Assembly (NCBI GenBank): GCA_018806915.1
Contig: JAGKQI010000006.1
Span: forward strand, 1-64,000
Direction: 5' to 3'
DNA: 64,000 bases
From: Phytophthora colocasiae
Taxonomy: Eukaryota > Oomycota > Peronosporomycetes > Peronosporales > Peronosporaceae
The position numbers and the translations under genes were made by a program. The notes below the pieces were generated by a model, which saw nothing but the letters and a program-made list of their open reading frames with translations, ran no database searches and had not been told where the DNA came from. How positions within the stretch are numbered: the first letter of the stretch is position 1; each line of letters begins with the position of its first letter. Below, piece by piece: positions 52,763 to 63,739 of this stretch.

Positions 52763-54470
52763 TTACCGAATCACCAAAATCTTCACCGAACAACAATGTA
52801 CCCTAGTGTTCACCACGTACTCCGCCCCAGATCGAGGACTGGTAACTACTGCTCTCTCAGAATCACCCAGTTCCACCAGGTACTCTGCGTCAACTCCAGT
52901 GGCTGACTCATGCTGCTTTGATACCAAATCGAAGGCAAACGAACTCAGTTGAAGTCCAAGCAGGGACAGCTCCGGATCTTCTGAAGCTCGCGCCGGGCGA
53001 CTGCCAACCTTGTGGTATTCAGTCAGGTACTGTTCTTCCGCGTTTTCTTGTAGTGTTATCAGAGTCGATAGCAGCTGATCAATAGAGAATGAGCCGTCGA
53101 TCACGTCCTTAATCTTGCCCCATTTCGACTCGATCCGATTGTTCGTATTATTCGTGAGGTGAGGAACATTGCCTCTCTTGTAGGAGACCCACTCGTCCTT
53201 GGATTTATCCCAGTTCTCGACAAAGTTAAGATACAACTCGCGCGCTGGATCATCACCCAAGGTGTGCAGTAGGGCCCCCTTTGCATCTTCGTATTGATCC
53301 GCACTCTCAGCAAACACCAGTAACCGCATGAGAGCCTTCACTTCCTTCTTGACGCTTTTTGCAAGACGAGCTGCTAACTTTTTGAGCCAGGTAATCACAT
53401 GCCATTGACAAAGTAGCTGTCTTGCCTGCGGTAAAGTCTCTGCCAAAACCGCTTTTTCGTGAAATGCCTTGTCTGTCATCACCACTTCAATTTTGGACCA
53501 GTCTGGATTGTTCGCCTTGAAGATTTCCATGACTTGACGAAGATTCACTTTATGTTCACTTTCAACAACATGATGCACGTATTGGCCCTTGCCGAAGACA
53601 TCATGCACGACGAAACTAAACAGTTTGTAGCGATTCGAATTCGTGTTGTCACCATAATGATCTCCGGAAACGCCTTAAATAGCCGCTTCATTCTTGCCGA
53701 CTGGAACGTAGCTATTCGGGCGAAGTCGCTGTCCTCGTCGATCTTTATCTCAGCAGAATTACCTCTGTCTTGCCGGCAAAACTCTTCCAAAACTGCAAAT
53801 GCACGTTGAGCATCATTCAATCCTCCCTGGCTCTCGATCTTTAATCTCTGAACCATGTTGTGCACGTCGCGCAAGATTGTCTTCTTCCCTGAAAACACAA
53901 CCAAAACATAGCCACCGAATGGTTACCGAAGTTAGTTAGGACACCGAAATTCCACCGAATTCGTAGTAAGGTGTACCTTTTCTTTGCCGGAGATACTGAA
54001 GAATCCCTCGCGCACTCGCGCCAGCTTTATGCAGTACTGCGACGTCATGTTTCAGGTGGGGTTCCTGCACGACCCTGTTTTCCGCATAGTTTTCCCATCC
54101 AATCTTGTTCAAGGAATGGTTGTGGACCCCTGAGGCATTGGCGCGTAGTGACCACTTTCCACTGATCGACTGGACGACACACACGTTTACCCTGGCCTTG
54201 CACTTCGTATCACGAACCTAATTATGAATCCGCTTCCCTCCTCCCTTCGGTTCGTAGGGTTGTCCATGTGTGCGTACCAATGTCTTTGTATAGGTCTCCC
54301 ATTCTTCTGGAATCAGGACAACTTCGCGACGGGCCCTCTTTCTAGCGTTTTCCCTGGCTTTGCTTGCCCGTATAATTTGCTTGTTGCGAAGGGAAACTGA
54401 AGTGCTTGTACGATTCGAAAACTGCTGACATGTCCGTCGCTGGAACGCATCGAAAGCTTCATGGAACACT
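52763..54470 (-). pseudogene. MULE transposase, N-terminal FAR1-like region and core, broken
   Basis: From 54470 the frame starts with FHEAFDAFQRRTC and a basic stretch (KARENARKRARREV), then RTHGQPYEPKGGGKRIHN. A TAG at 54218-54220 cuts it, and the same frame continues with RDTKCKARVNVCVVQS and GVHNHSLNK, a FAR1-like DNA-binding region. After a hexamer-rich spacer (53905-53935), the MULE core reads FGKGQYVHHVVESEHKVNL, MTDKAFHEKAVLAETLPQARQLLCQWHVITWLKK and TNNRIESKWGKIK. The last piece holds a conserved His and aromatic region and probably the catalytic Glu. At least one frame change and one nonsense codon show that it is inactive here. Confidence 0.78.
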
Positions 54471-54472
54471 TC

Positions 54473-55020
54473 TCACGAATCGAATCGGGTCTCAAAATCA
54501 TAAAGCCAAACCGGACCGCTAGCTCGAACGCCAAGATCAATCTTTCGGTGTAATTTCGGTGTTTGGTGCGGGTTTGGTCGTTCGGTAGATACATCATCGC
54601 CTGATTCATCTTCGTCCATCCGGGCAGCACTATTAGCAGCTTCACCAAGTGACTTGTCTTCGGAGTCAGAACCTGCGTAGCTTGAGGAATTTCCGCTCGC
54701 AATCACTTCGGTCTGTTCCCCGTCGTCCGAGCTGGAATCCGATTCGATTCCGAATGTATCGCGTAGCGTTTTTCTTTCCAACTGATCACGTTTACGACTG
54801 TCACTTGCGTTCGCTTCACTCGCTTCACCATCCGAACGTCTTAGCATCGCAGCTGCGCTGCGGGTCAGCTTACGCCGGCCTTCCTCCACCAGACGAATCG
54901 CTTGGTTGTCTAGCCGACCTTGCGCAATCCTCTCTGCTTCACGTGCTTCGATAGTCCCTCGAGACTCGTCAGGTGGGTTCGCTGCGATACTGACATCAGG
55001 ATGGACATCGTTGCGTTGTG
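54473..55020 (-). CDS. Acidic ORF at the 5' end of the Mutator-like element
   Basis: A minus-strand frame without a clear ATG encodes EAREAERIAQGRLDNQAIRL, then a Lys/Arg stretch (RKRDQLERKTLRDTF) and a very acidic Ser/Asp/Glu region (ESDSSSDDGEQTE). The continuation into the FAR1-like part lies in another frame, possibly after an intron at about 54550-54590, where the ACCGAA hexamers begin. It looks like the N-terminal regulatory part of the transposase. Coding status is uncertain. Confidence 0.35.
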
Positions 55021-55535
55021 ACACGTTGCTAATTACGATTTTTCGAGTGGATATGGACGTTACGCTGTGATGTGATTGGATATACACTGGATTGTGGGAG
55101 AAAGGGAGATGTGGGACGAGGTTATGTCCCGTGCGACAATGATGGATCTGTGGAAGAAAACTGCTATATATATTAACCTTCACCTGTACGGCAAAGGGGC
55201 CCAAGAGATCAGAAGTGTTCCTCGGGAAAGTGCACAAACTCCGAGAAACAACAACACTCAGTCGGATCACCGGACTTTCCCCGACGATGAGTGCCTAAAG
55301 GTTGGGAGAAAGTCTCTCAGAAGAATGTATCTCTGAGAGACCTCATCCCGTTGCCGTCCTGTGTGACGATGATGGTTCAAGGAATACAGTTATACCCACA
55401 AGATACCAAGTATCGCGCACCGGACGTAGCGCACCCCGCGCATATCCCAACTGGACTTCGTGCGTTGTAGCATACGTGCTCCGCACCCTAAAAACACTCA
55501 TGGATTTCTGGTATCACGCATGGAAACTTTGATAT

Positions 55536-55880
55536 CACACCATGAAGTCTGACGTACATGAGTCCGACGTACATGAAGTCCGACGTACATGAGTCTGACG
55601 TACATGAGTCTGACGTACATGAGTCTGACGAACATGATTCTGGTAACACAAGTCTGATGTGTCCGGCTTATGTAAGCAATATTCCAGACATTACCAGTTT
55701 CCGATGAACAGACTCCGACGTACAAGACTCCGATGATCAGACCCAAGTGTCACGACTCTGGTATTACAACTCTGATGTACATGATTCCGGAGTACATGGT
55801 TCCGATGAACATGTCTCCGATGCACATGATTCCAGACCCTGATGAACAGGATACCAGACTCTGACACTCTGAAGTCCACC
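55536..55880. repeat. 15-bp minisatellite, degenerating rightward
   Basis: Six or more copies of GACGTACATGAGTCT-type units (55543-55635) are followed by looser copies of ATGATTCCGG-like units to 55880, where spacing and sequence drift. Confidence 0.85.
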
Positions 55881-56737
55881 CCATACTGAAACCAAGTGTA
55901 CCCAACACGATCTCACGCAATCAAGTGAAACGCAACCTGCTCATCCCTGTAATGACATCACTAAGTGTCGACTCGACAAGATCCGCTGTACCGGCTACCA
56001 TAGTGAGCCCAAGTGAAAGTTCCTGAGAAATACTGAGACCAAGTGTATATGAGAATATGGAAGACAGATGACAGAGAGATACGAGATAGATAACCAGAGT
56101 TCAAATTGCGTTATAACCCCAAAGTCGATTCGTCGGTTCATTGGAAAGTGTAAGGCCACGACAAAGCTTTGAGTCGTGTGATCTCTCACCTATCAAGCCC
56201 CGTTAGGTGGAGATCAGTGTAACGTAGAGACCTGAGAGGACCCACCTATTCCATTTCCTAGTTGGGTCGTTTGTCTTGTCTCTAACGGTAGCCCATTTCA
56301 TATTGTACGTTTGGACAGGTTTTGGGAGCTAGACAGTCGCTCTCAAGACGCTCGGTAGACTGTTATATAACTGATAGTGTATTGGTTTATTTTCCCTCTA
56401 TATATTAGAGGGTGGTGCGCGAAGTTGCGGGATTACCAGACAGACCAGGTGTCTGGTGAACATTTCCCTAGTTGACCTGGAGAACTAGCCCACTGCTCGA
56501 GGGCCAGGAAATAATAAGAGCAGCTACATATTTGTATATCGGAACTCTATATTGCGGTTATCTCGGAAGTCTAGTAACAGGACTTCCCATTGTATTAATT
56601 TCTCTTTTGCTTTCAGAAATCTCCGGCGTACACAAGTGTTCACCGGAAAACGTTCGACTCTCAAGCGCTCCTGTGAGGATCAGAAGGACATCCGACGGTC
56701 TACGCAAGGAACCCTCACCCTCAGCAACACTCTCACG

Positions 56738-56905
56738 ACCCCGGCGAGGGTCTCATTACCAAGACAACGAACCTACGAGGACAGCACAAGGTAACACACG
56801 CCCACCTTGCTGTGCGACTCTGGTATCACTACCGGTAGTCACACTTCCAGGTTCACTGTACGCCCCTGCACCGCGGTAAAAGTTGCACCGACTTCGCGAC
56901 AACTG
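56738..56905 (+). repeat. Inverted partner of 58436-58605
   Basis: The reverse complement of 58436-58605 aligns here with many mismatches (GGCGAGGGTC, ACGAGGA, GCACCGACTTCGCGACA-like blocks shared). It lies about 95 bp before the gag-like ORF in one place and at the disrupted 3' end of a pol gene in the other. It may be LTR- or UTR-derived. Confidence 0.55.
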
Positions 56906-56998
56906 GTGCGCGTGCCCGGATCTTGGTATCGTGATATCACCGGATCTAAGAGAGTTTGAGAAGAGGGTTTCTTTTTCTGTCAAGCGTCTATATTCAAG

Positions 56999-58150
56999 AT
57001 GGCTTCACATGGAACTACGAGAGGAGGACGTCGGGGACGCGGTGGTCGCAGAATGGCGACACGTCAGTCGAAGCGTCTTCAAGGTCTTCCGCCTGACGAA
57101 CAACCCGATTTGGATGCTGTTCAGAAGGCGGCACGCGAGAAGAGGAAGGCTGCACGTGAGAAGGAAGCAGTCGAGGAGGTGAACCTCACGGAACCGGCGG
57201 TCGAAGACCAGCCTGCTGCGGAGCCTGAAGCCCAAGAGACACCTGATGTGTCTGGCGAACAAGGTTCTGAAGAAGGTCCGTCCGAAGCTGAAGCTTCTGG
57301 TGACGAGGTGGCCACTGCCCGTGAGGGTAGTGATGAGGCGTCTGAGGGAGGCGCCGATGTGGATGAGTCCCCGGAGGTCATTGACTTGTGTTCTGAGTCG
57401 ACGGCTTCTGGGAAGTCCGTGGGAGAAGTGAAGACGGAACCCGGACTGGTTGATGAACGTGTCTCGAAGACTCTAAAGTCCGAAGACACTCCGATGTCCG
57501 ATGACATGCCGATGAAGTCCGAAGATTCTCTGAAGACACCGTCTGATGAGTCTGGGAGGGCTGATTCGCTGGATGGAGAACGTGCCCTGAAGTACGTACG
57601 CCGTGAGTTCCGCCGCTGGAGGGACATGGACGCTGGAAGAATTGTTCCGCCGAATGTCGAATACGCCTGGCGAATAGCGAAGCCTGACGCAAATGCCTTT
57701 CAGAAGGCTGCGGCAGCGACGGGCGACTACATCAAGTGGCGGTGTTCTTCAGTATTCCCAGAAGACATGTGGATATCGGAGTTCTGCTTGAGGCGCCATA
57801 GTTTTGGCCGAGTCCAAGACTTGTCGTACGTCGAGATCTCGATGAATACTCTGACGGCACCTGAATGCGTCGCTGTCCTTCAGGCGATGCTGTATGAAGC
57901 AGGATTTGCGTTCCAGAACTTGCTACCGAGGTGGTCTCAGACCCAAGCGTCTGCTATCTTCGAACCTCAAGTGCGCAGTGTGGCGACGGAGCTTCAGAGC
58001 CGACTTGCGGAAGAACTGGTCGAGTGGGCCACTGTGACCGCCAGGTCACAAGTCAATCGACTCCCAGAAGACACAAAGGTAGGCAACGAAGCACGTCAAG
58101 GCGAAGCTGATGGTATATTACGCGATGAGAAGGCTGACCTACAAGGGTGA
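56999..58150 (+). CDS. Retroelement-associated ORF (gag-like), 383 residues
   Basis: The ATG at 56999 is followed by a Gly/Arg-rich start (TTRGGRRGRGGRR), then a long acidic Glu/Ser region with short repeats (KTLKSEDTPMSDD, KSEDSLKTPSDES). A compact C-terminal domain follows, with YVRREFRRWRDMDAGRIVPP and ECVAVLQAMLYEAGFAFQN. No zinc knuckle is found. The upstream region resembles a retroelement leader, and a second gypsy element lies beyond it in opposite orientation. I do not recognise the C-terminal domain, and this could be the first ORF of an element whose pol is lost. Confidence 0.5.
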   Translation: MASHGTTRGGRRGRGGRRMATRQSKRLQGLPPDEQPDLDAVQKAAREKRKAAREKEAVEEVNLTEPAVEDQPAAEPEAQETPDVSGEQGSEEGPSEAEASGDEVATAREGSDEASEGGADVDESPEVIDLCSESTASGKSVGEVKTEPGLVDERVSKTLKSEDTPMSDDMPMKSEDSLKTPSDESGRADSLDGERALKYVRREFRRWRDMDAGRIVPPNVEYAWRIAKPDANAFQKAAAATGDYIKWRCSSVFPEDMWISEFCLRRHSFGRVQDLSYVEISMNTLTAPECVAVLQAMLYEAGFAFQNLLPRWSQTQASAIFEPQVRSVATELQSRLAEELVEWATVTARSQVNRLPEDTKVGNEARQGEADGILRDEKADLQG

Positions 58151-58153
58151 CAG

Positions 58154-58435
58154 TTGATCATGAGACTCCGGGTGACCGGACTCAGAGTCACACATAGTTC
58201 TGACGGGTCCAGCAGTGGAGAACCGCCGCAGTCCAAGCGCCTGCAACATGGTCCGCCACGCCCACAAGTCTCGTCGACACCATCTGCACTGTCGACGCCA
58301 TCGCTGAGTTCGCTGCCGGAATACGAGAGTCACTCTGATAGCACTCGTTTGGAGTCTGGCGTGCCAATGTCTGAAGATCAAGGTAGCTCTCTGACGAATG
58401 ACGCGCCTGTGCCAAGTGTTATTGGGACCTCTGTC
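58154..58435. other. Spacer between the gag-like ORF and the reversed gypsy element
   Basis: A plus-strand open frame (58154-58606, Ser/Pro-rich, LSTPSLSSLPEYES) overlaps the inverted repeat. It is probably a continuation of the upstream retroelement region and not an independent gene. Confidence 0.35.
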
Positions 58436-58619
58436 GCGAAGTCGGTGAAACTTTGGTCGCGGAGCAGGGGGCGTTTAGTGAACCCTAGTTATACGACTAC
58501 TGAAAAGGGGTTTTCAGAGCCGTACAACGATAGGTTGGCGTGTGGTACCTTGCGGTATCCTCGTGGGTGCGTTGTCTTCGGAAATATGACCCTCGCCGGA
58601 GTCTGAGAATGTGTTGTGA

Positions 58620-61331
58620 AGAGAAGTTGGGGTTCCCTTGGAGTCTGGTGTCGGTAGCCATCGCGTCACGCACACGGCGTAATACGCTCAATCTCACCGA
58701 GAGGAAGTCATCGACTTGTTTACGCACAGCAGAAGGGCTGATATCAACAAGCTCGGAGTCGAGCGACGGTACAGCCTCTCCCCCACTAAGCCCGAGGCCA
58801 CCGCGTGGCGGAGTGAGCGGGACGCGCGGATGCGCAAGGCCGTTCACGTAGAACGGAGTGAAGCCTGTCGAGGCATGCACCGCATTGTTCATTGAGAACT
58901 CAACGAGAGGAAGCATAGCGCTCCAACGCTTCGGCGTTTCAGCGCATATGCTGCGGAGGATGTCCTCCAAAACGCGATTGACGCGTTCAGTCTGACCGTC
59001 GGTCTGCGGATGATCCGTCGTGGACATATCCAGTCGAGTGCCAAGCACTTTAAAGACGGACGTCCAGAAGTGACCCGTGAAACGGGGGTCTCGATCCGTG
59101 ACAATGGTCTCTGGCAGCCCATGCTGGCGGAAGACCCGATCGATAAAGATCGTCGCTGTACCAGCGCCATCGACGGTGTCCGGCACAGCCGCTAGGTGAG
59201 CCATCTTGCTCAGACGGTCAACAAAGACCACAACGCCCGTGTTGCCTGCCGAATCCTTCGGCAGGCCAAACACAAAGTCCATACTCATGGACTGCCAACA
59301 CCCAGAGGGTACAGGTAAGCTCGCCAAAGGCGCTGCCGCATGCGGTGAGGGTTTAACCCGCTGACACGTCTCACACATGTGCACATATGTGCTGACCCAC
59401 TTGTACATCTTTGGCCACCAGTACATGGAGCTCACCGAGCCGTAGGTCTTCTCACGACCGAGGTGGCCGCTTTTTGGCGTGTCGTGGGCCTCATAGAGGA
59501 TACGATACTTCAGGTCCTCATCGTGAGGAACCTCCACACGTGGTGGGTCATCCTGACCCGTGCTGTAATACAGCAGACCACCCTCCAGGCTATAGCGCTG
59601 GAGTCTCGCCTTTAGGCGTCGTGACAGAGTCACCTTTGAGTCCTTAAACTCATCGCTCCCTAGAGCTTGAAGCAGCGCGACACAAGAGTCGTCCTGAGCG
59701 TACGCTGCTCGAACCATGTCCGTCACGGACGACGTCACTGAGGTGACATGGGATAGCTCATAGTCCGGGCGACGTGATAGCGCGTCAGCGAGGACGTTCT
59801 GCCTGCCAGGCTTGTACTTCACCTCGAAGTTATACTCCGCAAAGAAGGAGAGCCATCGGGCCATCCTCTGCGAGAGGTGAGGCGACTGCGTCGCTGTGCG
59901 TAGTGACGCATGATCCGTGTAGATCACAAACGGCTTGGAGCCGAGCAGGTGAACCCTGAATTTGACGAGAGCGTACTTCATCGCAAGTAGCTCCTTGTCA
60001 TGAACTGGATAGTTCTTCTCAGCAGCCTTGAGCTGTCGAGACTCAAACGCAATGACGCGTTCGCACCCTTCGGCGTCCGCTTGTAGCAACGCACTGCCGA
60101 TGGCAAAGTCCGAGGCGTCACAGACGACGATAAACGGACGATCGGGGTCTGGCAACGCCAGTATCGGTGCCTGAAGCAGGCTATCCTTGATACGAGTGAA
60201 CGCACTCTCGTGCTCAGCACGCCATACCCTTTCGGCATCCTTCTTAAGGAGATCCGTCAGTGGCCGAGCCAACTCAGCGTAGTTCTCGCTATACTTGTGT
60301 AAGTAGTTGGCTAAGCCCAGCCACTTACGCAAGTCCTTCTGGTTCAAGGGAACCGGCCAGTCCACAATGGCCTTGACCTTTGCTGGATCAGCACGAAGGC
60401 CATGCTTCCCAATGAAGCACCCTAGCAAGGGGATTTCTTCCGCGCCAAAGACGCACTTGTCAGCGTTGGCGTGCAATTTGTTCGTGCGCATGCACTCGAG
60501 CACAGCTCTCACGTGTTCCACGTGTACCTCGACGTCAGTCTTGCCGTGTTCGGCCTGACTGTGGACGAACACGTCGTCAAAGAACGTCTGTGCGAATGCC
60601 CGCAGGGGCCTGAACAACTGCGTCACTAGACGATTGAACGTTGCAGGCGCATTCGACAGCCCTTGGGGCATGACGAGCCATTCCCAGAGCATACCGCTCG
60701 GGGTGCTTACCGCTGTAAGCGGAATATCACTGGCTCGCATGAGCAGCTGATAGTAGCCATCGACCAAGTCGAGCGCACTGTACATGGTGCAACCCACCAT
60801 GTTGTTCTGAAGAACAGCCTTCCTAGGAATCGGCGTCTGCGCCGGAATCGTGGCAGCGTTGAGCTTGTTAAAAGCGTGAACGATACGCCACTTGCCATTC
60901 GGCTTTCTGACACAGAACGTTGGCGCGGAGTGCGGGGACTTGCTCTCGCGCACAAGACCCGTCGCGTGCTTCGCACGGAAGAAGGCGTCAATGACGTCGC
61001 ATTGCTCTTTAGGAAGAGGCCACTACCGGGTCACGCAGTATTTAGTTCCGGGAACTAAGTCGATCTCGTGACAAACGCCTCGGTCAGGAGGCAGACCGCT
61101 CGGTGGCTCCTTCGAGACAACGTCTCCATATTCCTTCAGCAAGGAGTAGAAGGGATCCGAAAGATTCTTGAGGATCTCCGATCCACTCCTGGCGTTCAAC
61201 ACCTTCTTGACCTCGGCCAAGACGGACTCGTCAACAAGGGACGATGAGTTTAACTCCTCTTCAGGTCGGACGATGACCACCTCGGCGAGTTCGCCGGCCT
61301 TCAAGGCATCGCCAAAGTCGGCGAACGACAT
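58620..61331 (-). pseudogene. Gypsy pol: reverse transcriptase, RNase H, integrase, with amber stop
   Basis: From 61331 one frame runs to 58620, apart from a TAG at 61023-61025 between YCVTR and WPLPKEQCDVIDAFF. Reverse transcriptase shows LPQG-type PQGLSNAPATFNRL and the active site FFDDVFVHS, where the first position is Phe rather than Tyr. RNase H shows FIVVCDASDFAIGSALLQ. Integrase shows HDTPKSGHLG and CETCQRV (zinc region), then MDFVFGLP, TDRDPRFTG and GQTERVNR (triad). The C-terminus after NFSSQHI is replaced by unrelated sequence because the element was cut at about 58610. One nonsense codon and the lost 3' end make it inactive. Confidence 0.87.
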
Positions 61332-61336
61332 CTTCT

Positions 61337-62397
61337 CTAGCTCAAGGAGCTTGTCAACACTCGGCAGATCGCCCGCAGGACGATGCCTTCGGCACTGCCG
61401 TCCACTCCATCAACCAGAGTGTATAGCTGCCCACAGCCCTTCTGTGCGTCGACACTCGCCGTCACAGATGACTCAGACGCAGAGCGTCTCGCCCAAAGGG
61501 CCTTACGACGCCGTCGTCTAGCCGACGAACGTCCACTCGACGGAGTACGTGCCGCCGCACAGGTTTCGGCTCCTTCAGGCTTAGTGTCAGTGACACTCTG
61601 CGATCCACTCGGTCGACGACCGATGCCGCTCAGCGGAGTACGTGCCGCTGCACAATCAATGACCGTAACAGGTCCAGTGTCAGAGACACTCAGTGATCGA
61701 TTTGGTCCACGACCAAGATCACTCGACGGAGTACGTGCCGCCCCACAGGGGTTACGTGGGCCTTGCCCACACGTTGACTCACTGTCAACCAGCGCTACGC
61801 GCTCAACTGGACTGCGGTCCTCGCACTCGGTGCTGTTCACTAACTCGGACACACCGACTTCCAGCATCATAGCCGACTCGGCTCAATGCTCGCGCCAGTA
61901 GCGCTTCTGCTTCCTAGCAGAGGTGGGTTCATGACTCGCCAAAGCTCCACTAGGAGAGAAGTGCGTAGCACCTAAGATCTTCGACCTCCAATCGATCCAT
62001 GGCTCGTGGCGTTTCAGCCACGCCATACCAAGGATGAGGTCGTACCTCGAATCCAGGTCCAAGACCAAGCAGCGTTCCACGCTGTCGAAGTCCAAGAACT
62101 TCAGCCGCAGGTCCATGGGGACCTTGGCTGCCGTGACACGGACGCCCGTCGGGATTTTAGATGGACAGTGACGGTGTCACCTCTTCGCGCTCGAAGCGCC
62201 TCAGCATATTGCTGACTACCCTCAACGGTGGAGCGTCTGACATAGTTGCCAGACGCTCCCGAATCGATCAACACGATCCACGGCTTCTCGAAGCCCTTCA
62301 CGTCCACATGGACGACCAGCAAGCCCTGCTCGCTCACACGTTCCGTGTTCAAGAGCACGGAGCTCTTCGGGGGTGAGCCCCAGTGCCTCTCACGCAC
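61337..62397 (-). pseudogene. Gypsy protease and linker, frame-shifted
   Basis: The protease site PWIVLIDSGASGNYVRRS lies in one frame (62101-62397). FDSVERCLVLDLDSRYDLILGMAWLKRHEPWIDW, the typical continuation, lies in the next (61883-62116). Below this, to 61337, a Ser/Arg-rich linker with tandem-like repeats (CAAARTPSSG, CAAARTPLSG) connects to reverse transcriptase. The frames do not join without changes. Confidence 0.75.
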
Positions 62398-62435
62398 TGC
62401 AGAACTCAGTTCTTCCCCAGTAGACCGCCCCGCGT

Positions 62436-63383
62436 CTACTGGGAGCCGTCGTTTCCCTGGGCAGAGCCCAAGGCGGGACCCGCGGCAGGGTTGCGGCCAT
62501 TCTGGCCGGCGCGCTCTTTGCGCAGGGGGCAGTTGGGCCTCAGATGTGTGGGACTACCACACGTGTAGCACCGTCGGGTGCTCATACGCTGCACCGCAGC
62601 TCGTAGCTCGGCTACTTCATCATCAGCATAGCTGAGGTCCATGGGCTCGGGTCCCCCGGACCCTGTGCTGTTAGCACCGACCCTCGACAACTTAAAGTTG
62701 TGTTCGGCATTCAATGCCACGCTGACAGCGTCCTCGAAGGTGCGAGGATTCTGACGGAATGCCTCCGTCCTGGCCACGCCAGCTCGTAAACCTTCCATGA
62801 AGATGCTCACGGTGACCACCTCTGGTAGAGGGTCGGCAGCCATGCCGGCAATGAGCGTGCGCAGCTCTTGGACATAGTCCACCAGGTCCTTCTTGCCCTG
62901 TCGGCAAGCAAGGAAGCGTGACCGCACGCGATGCGCCTGGTTAGGCGGAGCAAACACTTGCGTAAGCTTGGCCTTAAGCTCACTCCAAGTGGGGAAGGCC
63001 ATTTCTACCGACGTCCCAGACGTCAAGGCCCATTCTCGTGCTCGCCCTTCGAGCTTAGAGATGGCGAACGCCACGCGTTGGCCTTCCATCTGAAGCATAG
63101 CGGCCCCCATGGCCATTTCGACCTCTCGGGTCCACAACAGGAGGTTCTCTCCTTCATGCCCGTGAAAGGTCTTCACGCTGGGCGTGACGGGCTTAGCTCT
63201 CGGAGCGGGGTTAACCCCTTTTACATTCCGTTGAATGTGCTCAACGAGAGCGTTTTCGTACGAGGCAAATGCCTCGAGGCGCGCGTTGACGGCCTCCGGT
63301 CCTTGGGACGCAAGGTGCGCCATACCTTCTAGGCCCAGCAAGGACGTAAGCTTGTTAAGCGTGTCCCGCTGACTCGGAGTCAA
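62436..63383 (-). pseudogene. Gypsy gag
   Basis: The open frame gives 315 residues. It holds the Retrotrans_gag-like region (WTREVEMAMGAAMLQMEGQ and FAPPNQAHRVRSRFLACRQG) and a zinc knuckle CYTCGSPTHLRPNC. No ATG is found near the 5' end; the frame begins at a stop and is entered by a TTG, so the start is lost or lies upstream in a different frame. The product would be the capsid-nucleocapsid protein of the element. Confidence 0.82.
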
Positions 63384-63739
63384 GTGAGCGTATGCTTCTC
63401 ACAGAGAAACAGTCTTCAACTCAGGAGTTGGATTGACTACAAGTGCTACCAGATGCAGCGGGGCTGCGTAGGTGTGCACGGCACAGAGGAAGTTTAGTCG
63501 ACTCGTAGAGTCCTGCTTGCAAGGCGCTAGCCTTCGGTTCTTTACAAGAACCAAGTAGTCCACTAAATACGGGACTCTCACAATCAGTGTTCCTATAATA
63601 AAGGAACTAACATGTGAAATGCAAACTGATTTTTATTGACTTTATTGCCCTAATCCTAAATGTAACGGATTTAGTATCTAGCATACTAAATCCTAATCAA
63701 AATGCAATGTGTGGCTCTGAGCTAACAGCCAGCAACTGG
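63384..63739. other. Leader/possible LTR remnant of the second gypsy element
   Basis: AT-rich sequence follows the gag start on the minus strand, without a gene. No copy at the other end confirms an LTR. Confidence 0.35.

Larger units (their letters stand above)
50500..55050 (-). mobile_element. Mutator-like (MULE) element with Ulp1 and SWIM modules, decayed
   Basis: Minus-strand genes in order are an acidic N-terminal ORF, a FAR1/MULE DNA-binding region, a MULE transposase core, a SWIM-type zinc finger protein and a Ulp1-type cysteine protease. All the spacers between them hold TTCGGT/ACCGAA hexamers (50630-50800, 52760-52795, 53900-53980, 54540-54590). Boundaries are estimates because I found no long terminal inverted repeat. 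Plant MULEs of the Kaonashi group also carry Ulp1 domains; whether this oomycete element is related is unknown. Confidence 0.65.
55270..56998. other. Gene-poor stretch with minisatellite and possible LTR leader
   Basis: No gene is seen. It holds the minisatellite at 55536-55880 and, near 56350-56480, a stretch with TATATAACTGATAG-like promoter composition that could be the leader of the following gag-like ORF. I cannot find a second LTR copy to confirm this. Confidence 0.4.
58600..63600 (-). mobile_element. Second Ty3/gypsy element, degraded
   Basis: Minus-strand order is gag (62436-63383), protease (62101-62397), a worn linker (61337-62116), reverse transcriptase, RNase H and integrase (58620-61331). 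The left end is cut off at about 58610, where pol is followed by the inverted repeat rather than an LTR. No matching LTR pair was found, so the boundaries are open. It belongs to another gypsy branch than the element at 44-49.6 kb: it has a normal CX2CX4HX4C knuckle and an FFDD active site. Confidence 0.8.

Noticed and set aside
54473..55020. Acidic ORF as an independent host gene
   Set aside because: It lacks an ATG and lies in series with the transposase pieces and the ACCGAA spacers, so it more likely belongs to the element.
58154..58606. Ser/Pro-rich plus-strand frame as a second gene after the gag-like ORF
   Set aside because: It overlaps the inverted repeat and the antisense of pol, so it is probably a shadow.
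19138..61025. TAG interrupts three otherwise readable frames (19138-19140, 54218-54220, 61023-61025), suggesting TAG might be reassigned or read through
   Set aside because: The SAMHD1-like gene ends with TAG at 32892-32894 exactly at the expected C-terminus. The broken genes also contain other lesions (TGA, frameshifts). Ordinary decay explains it.
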